Assembly (NCBI GenBank): GCA_025935735.1
Contig: JAICUS010000328.1
Span: 1-6,934 of the forward strand
DNA from: Solirubrobacteraceae bacterium
GTDB taxonomy: Bacteria > Actinomycetota > Thermoleophilia > Solirubrobacterales > Solirubrobacteraceae
Direction: 5' to 3'
DNA length: 6,934 nt
Positions 1 to 5,103 of this stretch are shown piece by piece. Position 1 is the stretch's first letter. Each line of letters starts with the position of its first letter. The translations under genes and the position numbers were made by a program. Below the pieces are notes generated by a model, which was given only the letters and a program-made list of their open reading frames with translations, had not been told where the DNA came from and did no database searches.

Positions 1-3000
1 CGGCTCGGGCAGGAAGAACGACCCGTTGACCAGATGGCCCGGGTGCGCCGTGTCCGGGTCGGAGACCGTCAGCAGCGCGTCGCCCGCGGTGGAGGTCACC
101 GTCGCGGAGGTCTGCGCGTCGTAGGTGCGATCGACGCCCGGGGTGAACGCGCCGAAGCTCGCCGGCGCGCCCAGCGTCAGCGACAGCGTCGCCGGCACCG
201 TGCCGCCGACCGTGCCGGTCTGCGACGTCGAGCCGAGCGCCAGCGCCGCGTCCGAATCGCCCACGAAGATCGCGCGCGAGCCGGCGTTGGTCACCCACTG
301 GTTCTGCGCGGTGCTCCAGTACTGGAACGACCGCGGCGCGAGGTTGATCACCTCGTGCTTGGTCTCACCCGGGGCGAGCGTCACGCGGTCGAAGCCGCGC
401 AGCGAGCGCACCGCCTGCTGGACGCCCGGGACGTCCGGCCCCGGCCCGACGTAGACCTGGGCGACGTCCGAGCCGGCCACCGCGCCGGTGTTCTGGATGT
501 CGAAGCCCACGTCCACCGACCCGTCCGAGCGCGGCGTGACCGACTCATCGGAGTACTTGAACGTGGTGTACGACAGGCCGTGGCCGAAGCCGAACAGCGG
601 CGTCACGCCGTGCTTGTCGTACCAGCGATAGCCCTGGAAGATCCCGTTGCCCAGCGTCGCGTCCATGTCGGTGATCGTCCGGTAGCTGTGCGGCGGCTGG
701 ACGACGCCCGGATACAGGTCGCACCCGGCCAGCGTCGCCGGCACGCAGTTCGGGTCATAGGTCGGGAAGTGCGTCGCGTCGGCCGGGAACGTCACCGGCA
801 GGTGCCCGCCGGGGTTGGCGTTGCCCAGCAGCACGTCCGCGGTCGCCGGGGCGCCCATCTGGCCCGGATACCACATCTCGAGGATCGACTTGACCTGCCC
901 CGCCCACGGCATGAGCACCGGGTCGCCGGTGTTCAGCACGACCACCGTGTTCGGCTGCGCGGCGGCCACGGCGCCGATCAGGGCGTCCTGGTAGCCGGGC
1001 AGGGTGATGCCCGCCTGCTGGTCGGAGATGCCGCGGTCGCGCCCCTCCGAGCCCTCGTCGTAGGCGAAGATCACGGCCTTGTTGGCCGCCGCGGCCGCGC
1101 TGGCGGCCGAGGCGATCGACGCCGCCTGGGCGTCCGGCGGCAGCCAGCGCAGCTGGATCTGGGCCGGGCTGCTCGCCCCCGCGACCAGGCGCAGGTCGAG
1201 GTGGATCGTCTGGCCCGGGCTCAGGGTGAGCGTCGAGCCGGCCAGCTGGAGGTCCTCGTGCGCCGGGTCGTGCGAGCGGTTGGACTCGCCCAGGCCGGCG
1301 AACGACGACGTCGGCGCGGCCGGATAGGCGCCGATGTTCACGCGCCGCTGGCTGTTGGCCAGCCCGTCCACGAACAGCTGGGACGACGACTGGCCGGCCA
1401 CGAACACGTTCAGCGTCCAGCTCGTGCCGCCCGGGTTGCTCGGCGCGGTCAGCGTGCCCGACCAGCGCCAGCCGGTGTTGGCCGGCAGCGCGTTGGCGCC
1501 CGTGTAGTCGACCGTGGAGTCCAGCCTGTCGGCCGCGCCGCCGGCGGCGGGCACCGGCTGGGAGCCGGAGGCCACCGAGTCGGTGGTGATCTGCTGGCGC
1601 AGCAGGCCGTGCTGGCCGGCGAACTGCGCGTCGCCCGCGTTGAGCGTCCAGTTCGGGTAGTTCTCGGCCGGATCCGGCGCGGTCAGCACCGACGACGGAG
1701 TGACCGTGCCGTCGAGATCGTAGCCCGGCACGTAGCTGAGCTTCGCCCCGGCCGGGGCCTTGGCGCTCAGCGCGTCGAACGGGCCCTGGACCGTGTCGTA
1801 GGGCGTGACGTGCGCCGAGCCGCCGCCGCCGATGTACGGCGCGATGGCGGTCGGGCCCATCACGACGGTGCCGTTGCCGGACAGGTCGCTCCCGGTCAGC
1901 GGCAGCGCCTGCCCGTCGTTCTTGAGCAGGGTCGCGCTCTTGGAGGCGATCGACTGCGCGGCGGCGAACGACTGCGCCTTGAGCGAGTCGAGGTCCGGCC
2001 GCGCCGGCACGTACGGCGTCCCGTCGGTGTGATGGGTGCCGAACGACGTGCCCTCGAGCAGGTCGATCTTGTTCATCTCCCACAGGATCCGGAACACCGC
2101 GCCGTCCAGCGCGGCCTTCCACTCGGCGCCGGTGTGCGCCGGCTCGGCCGGGAAGTCGGCCGTCGCGTCCACCGCCGGCGTGCCGTTCGCCACCGCGTCG
2201 GGCAGGCTGCGGAAGTTCTGCGTGCTCGCCGGGTTGGCCGTGTTGGGCTGCTCCATGTCGAGCCCGTGCAGCAGGTCGGCCATGTGGTGCACCGCGCCCC
2301 AGTCGGACGTGACGAACCCGGTGAAGCCGAGCTGGCCCTTGAGGATGTCCTGCAGCGTGTGGCTGTTGGCGCAGCCGTAGACGTCGTTGATGCGGTTGTA
2401 GGAGCACATCACGGCCCCGGCGCCCGCGTCGATCCCGGCCTCGAACGCCTGCAGCTCGGTCTCGTGCAGCGTCTGCTCGTCGATCGTGACGCTGGTCGAG
2501 GTCCGGTTGTTCTCGAAGTCGTTCTCGATGTAGTGCTTGATCATCGCGATCATGCCCTCGCCCTGGACGCCCTGGACCTCCGGAGCGACGAGCTGGCCCT
2601 CGAGGAACGGGTCCTCGCCCAGCGTCTCGAAGTTGCGCCCGCCGGTGATGTCGTTGACCTGGTTGATCATCGGCGCGAGCCAGACGTCCTGGTCGGTCGC
2701 CCGGCCGGCGTCGCCCACCGTCTTGCCGTAGAGGCGGGCGGCGTCGCGGTCGAAGGAGGCCGCGAGCCCGACCGGCGCCGGCATCGCCGTCTCCACGTGC
2801 GCGAGGCGGATGCCCGCGGGGCCGTCGGTGAGGCGCAGCGGCGGGATGCCCAGCCGGGCGACGCCGGGGACCCAGCCGGCCTCGCCGACGCAGTTGAGCT
2901 GCGTGTTCGGGTCGCAGGTCCCGCGCGGCGGCGGCGTGTCGCCGGGCGGCGGGTCGCCCTCGCCGTGGACCATCGCGACCTCCTCGGGGACCGTCATCTG

Positions 3001-3144
3001 CGAGATGAGGTCGAGGATGTTCTGCGTGGTCAGCGTCCCCGACCCGTAGGCCGGAGGCGTGACGTCGGCGGTCGCCGTGGCGGCGCCGGAAGCCAGCAGC
3101 AGCGTGCCCGCGGCGAGCGCCGCCGCGGACCAGGACCGTCTCAT
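1..3144 (-). CDS. Secreted GH3 beta-glucosidase-type glycoside hydrolase with inserted PA14 domain (3' end beyond window)
   Basis: The frame from ATG at 3144 is open for 1048 codons and leaves the window without a stop. Residues 1-26 are a Sec signal peptide (MRRSW, hydrophobic core, cleavage likely after ATA), so the enzyme should act outside the cell on beta-linked glycosides. The GH3 N-domain follows: TDGPAGIR with substrate-binding D107, GRNFE at 169-173, K203-H204, and TSDWG with the presumed nucleophile D281. The GH3 C-domain contains DEGSEGRDR at 696-704; E697 or E700 is the likely acid/base, which I cannot decide by eye. A PA14-like insert lies at about 508-670, as in PA14-bearing GH3 enzymes such as the yeast KmBglI type. 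GFGHGLSYTTF near 851 leads into an Fn3-like domain to about 966, then another beta-module starts and is cut off. An in-frame ATG at 3165 is possible, but 3144 gives a standard signal peptide and has AGGAGG upstream. Substrate could equally be xylosides or a glycosylated metabolite. Confidence 0.93.
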   Translation of the reverse strand, partial: MRRSWSAAALAAGTLLLASGAATATADVTPPAYGSGTLTTQNILDLISQMTVPEEVAMVHGEGDPPPGDTPPPRGTCDPNTQLNCVGEAGWVPGVARLGIPPLRLTDGPAGIRLAHVETAMPAPVGLAASFDRDAARLYGKTVGDAGRATDQDVWLAPMINQVNDITGGRNFETLGEDPFLEGQLVAPEVQGVQGEGMIAMIKHYIENDFENNRTSTSVTIDEQTLHETELQAFEAGIDAGAGAVMCSYNRINDVYGCANSHTLQDILKGQLGFTGFVTSDWGAVHHMADLLHGLDMEQPNTANPASTQNFRSLPDAVANGTPAVDATADFPAEPAHTGAEWKAALDGAVFRILWEMNKIDLLEGTSFGTHHTDGTPYVPARPDLDSLKAQSFAAAQSIASKSATLLKNDGQALPLTGSDLSGNGTVVMGPTAIAPYIGGGGSAHVTPYDTVQGPFDALSAKAPAGAKLSYVPGYDLDGTVTPSSVLTAPDPAENYPNWTLNAGDAQFAGQHGLLRQQITTDSVASGSQPVPAAGGAADRLDSTVDYTGANALPANTGWRWSGTLTAPSNPGGTSWTLNVFVAGQSSSQLFVDGLANSQRRVNIGAYPAAPTSSFAGLGESNRSHDPAHEDLQLAGSTLTLSPGQTIHLDLRLVAGASSPAQIQLRWLPPDAQAASIASAASAAAAANKAVIFAYDEGSEGRDRGISDQQAGITLPGYQDALIGAVAAAQPNTVVVLNTGDPVLMPWAGQVKSILEMWYPGQMGAPATADVLLGNANPGGHLPVTFPADATHFPTYDPNCVPATLAGCDLYPGVVQPPHSYRTITDMDATLGNGIFQGYRWYDKHGVTPLFGFGHGLSYTTFKYSDESVTPRSDGSVDVGFDIQNTGAVAGSDVAQVYVGPGPDVPGVQQAVRSLRGFDRVTLAPGETKHEVINLAPRSFQYWSTAQNQWVTNAGSRAIFVGDSDAALALGSTSQTGTVGGTVPATLSLTLGAPASFGAFTPGVDRTYDAQTSATVTSTAGDALLTVSDPDTAHPGHLVNGSFFLPEP

Positions 3145-3153
3145 GGAGTCAGA

Positions 3154-3163
3154 CCCCCTCCTC
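3154..3163 (-). promoter_or_regulatory. Shine-Dalgarno of the GH3 gene
   Basis: On the minus strand this reads GAGGAGGGGG, with the AGGAGG core 12 nt and the G-run 9 nt before the ATG at 3144. It favours 3144 over the in-frame ATG at 3165, whose first codons overlap this motif. The upstream ATG has only a weak GAGGG a few bases before it, so the choice is likely but not certain. Confidence 0.6.
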
Positions 3164-3186
3164 ATTGGACCCTCGGACGGGGCGGA

Positions 3187-3215
3187 ACACTGCCCCTCGT
3201 GAGCGCTTCTGTCAA
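3187..3215 (-). promoter_or_regulatory. Sigma70-type promoter of the GH3 gene
   Basis: The minus strand carries a perfect -35 hexamer TTGACA (3215-3210), a 17-nt spacer, and CAGTGT (3192-3187) as a -10 that matches the key A2 and T6 positions and resembles the actinobacterial TAGRRT type. Transcription would start near 3180, giving a 5' leader of about 35 nt containing the Shine-Dalgarno. A short GGGGC/GCCCC inverted repeat (3179-3183 and 3192-3196) touches the -10 and start region. The promoter means the GH3 gene can be transcribed separately from the upstream dehydrogenase gene on the same strand. Confidence 0.6.
3200..3209. promoter_or_regulatory. Possible LacI-family operator core within the GH3 promoter spacer
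   Basis: The spacer between the -35 and -10 contains the palindrome AGCGCT at 3202-3207 (minus-strand context GAAGCGCTCA). AGCGCT is the centre of the known CebR/CelR operators that control cellobiose and cellulase genes in Streptomyces and Thermobifida (TGGGAGCGCTCCCA). Only the central six bases are symmetric here, so this is a weak site by sequence. Its place inside the promoter of a beta-glucosidase gene is what makes it worth listing. Confidence 0.3.
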
Positions 3216-3261
3216 GAGTGGGTCATAAATGCACGCCTGATGTTCTCATTTGTGCGCAACG

Positions 3262-4368
3262 TCAGAACTCGATCACGCTGCGGATGCCGTCCTGGGCCTC
3301 CATCAGCTCGAAGCCGCGGTTGACCTCGTCGAGCGTGATCCGGTGCGAGATGAACGGGTCGACGTCGATGTCGCCGTCCATGTAGCGCTGGACCAGCTGC
3401 GGCACCTGGTCGCGGCCCTTGACGCCGCCGAAGGAGCTGCCGCAGACCCGCCGGCCGGTGATCAGGTAGCGCGGGACGACGTCCAGCGTCTCCCCCTTGC
3501 CGGCCACGCCGGCCACGGTGCACAGGCCCCAGCCCATCCGGGCCGACTCGACGGCCTGGCGCATCACCTTGACGTTGCCGGTGGCCTCGAAGGTGTAGTC
3601 GGCGCCGAAGCCGCGCGTCTCGTCGAGCACGCGCTGGACGGTGTCCTCGCCGGCCGTCCAGGTCTCCGTCGCGCCCTGTCCCGCCGCCAGCTCGAGCCGG
3701 TCGATGGACAGGTCCACGCAGATGATCCGCTCGGCGCCCTGCAGCCGGCAGCCGGCCACGGCGCCCAGGCCGACCATGCCGGCGCCGAACACGACGCAGG
3801 TGGAGCCGGCCTCGACCTTGGCGGTGAACATCGCGGCACCGAGGCCGGTGGAGAGCCCGCAGGCGAACAGGCACGCGCGGTCGAGCGGGGCGTCCTCGGG
3901 GACCTTGGCGAGCGCGATCTCGGGCATCACCGTGTACTCCGCGAACGTGCTCGTGCCCATGAAGTGGCGGATCGGCTCACCGTCGGGACTCTGCAGCCGC
4001 GTCGTGCCGTCCGGGAGAAAGCCCTTGTTCTGCTGCTCGCGGATGGCCAGGCAGAGGTTCGTCCGCGGGCTGCGGCAGTGCTCGCACTCGCGGCACTGGG
4101 GCGAGAAGAGCGTGACGACGCGGTCGCCGGGCCTGACGTCCTTGACGCCCTCGCCCACGGCCTCCACGACCCCGGCGCCCTCGTGGCCGAGCACGGCGGG
4201 GGCGTAGCCGGACGGGTCGGCGCCGGACGCGGTGTACAAGTCGGTGTGGCAGACGCCGCAGGCCACGAGCCGCACGAGCACCTCGCCGGCCCTGGGGTCC
4301 GTCAGCTCGACCTCCTGCACGCTCAGCGGCGCGCCGAACTCCTCCAGCACCGCGGCCCGCATCCTCAT
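3262..4368 (-). CDS. Class III-type zinc-dependent alcohol dehydrogenase (S-(hydroxymethyl)thiol/formaldehyde dehydrogenase-like)
   Basis: This complete 368-residue protein has the usual length for the MDR zinc alcohol dehydrogenases and should oxidise alcohols, or thiol-hemiacetals such as formaldehyde adducts, with NAD in the cytoplasm. Catalytic zinc ligands are C40 (CGVCHTD), H62-E63 (GHEGAG) and C170. The structural zinc lobe has C92, C95, C98 and C106. The Rossmann fold has GAGMVG at 195-200 and D219 after strand beta-2, which indicates NAD over NADP. Segments such as SPRTNLC, FLPDGTTR and FMGTSTFAEYTV closely resemble class III enzymes (human ADH5, bacterial FrmA). R110 matches the class III thiol-binding Arg, but the Glu after the ADP motif is Ser (S53). 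Start ATG 4368 is chosen because GAGGAG sits 7 nt upstream; a second ATG follows at codon 3. It is transcribed divergently from the HAD gene. The true substrate (glutathione, mycothiol or plain alcohol) is open. Confidence 0.93.
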   Translation of the reverse strand: MRMRAAVLEEFGAPLSVQEVELTDPRAGEVLVRLVACGVCHTDLYTASGADPSGYAPAVLGHEGAGVVEAVGEGVKDVRPGDRVVTLFSPQCRECEHCRSPRTNLCLAIREQQNKGFLPDGTTRLQSPDGEPIRHFMGTSTFAEYTVMPEIALAKVPEDAPLDRACLFACGLSTGLGAAMFTAKVEAGSTCVVFGAGMVGLGAVAGCRLQGAERIICVDLSIDRLELAAGQGATETWTAGEDTVQRVLDETRGFGADYTFEATGNVKVMRQAVESARMGWGLCTVAGVAGKGETLDVVPRYLITGRRVCGSSFGGVKGRDQVPQLVQRYMDGDIDVDPFISHRITLDEVNRGFELMEAQDGIRSVIEF

Positions 4369-4375
4369 CCCGCGT

Positions 4376-4381
4376 CTCCTC
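4376..4381 (-). promoter_or_regulatory. Shine-Dalgarno of the alcohol dehydrogenase gene
   Basis: The minus strand reads GAGGAG, separated by 7 nt from the ATG at 4368. This spacing selects 4368 as the start rather than the ATG two codons downstream at 4362. Confidence 0.75.
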
Positions 4382-4397
4382 TCGTCGTGTGGAGCGC

Positions 4398-4403
4398 GAC
4401 ACT
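4398..4403 (+). promoter_or_regulatory. Possible -10 element of a leaderless HAD transcript
   Basis: The plus strand reads GACACT, which keeps the A2 and T6 of the TANNNT pattern, and lies exactly 6 nt before the ATG at 4410. The same distance is seen at the propeller gene, and such spacing places the transcript start on the ATG. No clear -35 is visible, and the site overlaps the -10 of the divergent gene by five bases. Confidence 0.3.
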
Positions 4404-4404
4404 A
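4399..4404 (-). promoter_or_regulatory. Likely -10 element of the alcohol dehydrogenase promoter
   Basis: The minus strand reads TAGTGT, which fits the TANNNT pattern and resembles the CAGTGT -10 of the GH3 gene. Transcription would begin near 4392, giving a leader of about 24 nt that contains the Shine-Dalgarno. No convincing -35 is visible at 16-18 nt spacing; it would fall inside the HAD coding region. The element overlaps a -10-like sequence read in the other direction for the HAD gene. Confidence 0.4.
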
Positions 4405-4409
4405 CCGGC

Positions 4410-5060
4410 ATGTGGGTGCTGTTCGACCTCAACGGGACGCTCGTCGATCCGTCCGGGCTGGCCGAGCCGCTGGGGGTGGACGCGGGGTTCGTCAGCGCCG
4501 CGTTCGACGAGGCCAACGCGGCCGGGATGGTGGTCACGCTGAGCGGTGTGCGGGCGCAGTTCAAGGCGCTGCTGGAGTCGGCGCTGCGGCGCCGGCTGGC
4601 CGCGGCGGGCGGGTCGGACGCGGGGCTGCCGGAGGCCCTCGAGCGGCTGTCCTCCATGCCGGCCTACCCGGACGCGCGCGCCGCCCTGGAGCGCCTGCGC
4701 GACGCCGGGCTGGAGCTCGGGGTGCTGACCCAGTCCTCCGCGGCGGCGGCCGAAGCGGTCCTGCGCGGATCGGGACTGCGCGAGCTCGTCGCGTTCGCCG
4801 CCTCCGCGCCCGAGGGCGCCGGCGCCTACAAGCCGGACCCGCGGGCCTACCGCCACGGGCTCGCCCGGGCCGGAGCGGACACGGCCTGGTTCGTGGCCGG
4901 ACACTGGTGGGACGTCGCGGGCGCCACGGCTGCCGGCCTGCGCGGCGCCTGGGTGGCCCGCACCGACGTCGCCTACCCGTCCGCCCTGCCCCAGCCGGAG
5001 GCCAAGGGCGCCGATCTCGCGGCGGTCGCCGAGGCGATCCTGACCCGAACGGCCGCCTGA
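4410..5060 (+). CDS. HAD-superfamily hydrolase, L-2-haloacid dehalogenase-like branch, atypical motifs
   Basis: The protein has 216 residues, normal for HAD subfamily I. Motif I is FDLNGTLVD with nucleophile D6. The second Asp typical of phosphatases (DxD) is Asn (N8), which argues against an ordinary phosphatase; haloacid dehalogenases also lack that Asp. Motif II is VLTQSS (T107), motif III is YKPDPRAY (K141, Y147) and motif IV is HWWDVAGA (D168). KPDPRAY and WDVAGATAAGLRGAWV closely follow type II haloacid dehalogenases, but the Ser and Asn normally just before motif IV are replaced (AGHWWD). A helical cap lies at about 15-85. The reaction is therefore probably hydrolysis through an aspartyl ester, with substrate unknown. 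I start at ATG 4410 because motif I then sits 5 residues from the N-terminus as usual. A GTG at 4389 would add seven residues and has no ribosome site. The gene is divergent from the dehydrogenase and 43 bp before the propeller gene. Confidence 0.85.
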   Translation: MWVLFDLNGTLVDPSGLAEPLGVDAGFVSAAFDEANAAGMVVTLSGVRAQFKALLESALRRRLAAAGGSDAGLPEALERLSSMPAYPDARAALERLRDAGLELGVLTQSSAAAAEAVLRGSGLRELVAFAASAPEGAGAYKPDPRAYRHGLARAGADTAWFVAGHWWDVAGATAAGLRGAWVARTDVAYPSALPQPEAKGADLAAVAEAILTRTAA

Positions 5061-5067
5061 ACGGCCC

Positions 5068-5097
5068 TTGCCCGCGCGCGCCGGCCGCGGATACGGT
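5068..5097 (+). promoter_or_regulatory. Promoter positioned for a leaderless propeller-collagen transcript
   Basis: TTGCCC (5068-5073) as -35 and TACGGT (5092-5097) as -10 are separated by 18 nt. The -10 ends 6 nt before the ATG at 5104, so transcription should begin at or next to the start codon. No Shine-Dalgarno is visible before this ATG. Leaderless mRNAs with TANNNT just upstream are common in Actinomycetota. The alternative is read-through from the HAD gene, which ends 43 bp upstream. Confidence 0.5.
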
Positions 5098-5103
5098 CGC
5101 GCG

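Noticed and set aside
755..2407. A 550-residue minus-strand open frame inside the GH3 gene in another phase
   Set aside because: It is low-complexity Arg/Gly/Ala sequence in a shifted frame of the real gene. I see no sign of a frameshift, as the GH3 motifs run in one phase from 3144 to the left edge.
34..3228. A 1064-residue open frame on the plus strand across the whole GH3 gene
   Set aside because: Its translation is Arg/Ala/Val/Gly-rich with no recognisable domain, and it is an antisense frame kept open by strong G/C third-position bias. The minus-strand frame has signal peptide, GH3 motifs and a promoter.
3227..3252. AAATG...CATTT inverted repeat after the dehydrogenase stop, as a terminator
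   Set aside because: The arms have only five A/T-rich pairs with a long loop, too weak to call a terminator; it may just be the AT-richer part of the promoter region.
3250..4542. A 430-residue plus-strand frame antisense to the dehydrogenase and running into the HAD gene
   Set aside because: It has no motif or ribosome site, and it runs antisense to a dehydrogenase with all zinc and NAD residues intact.
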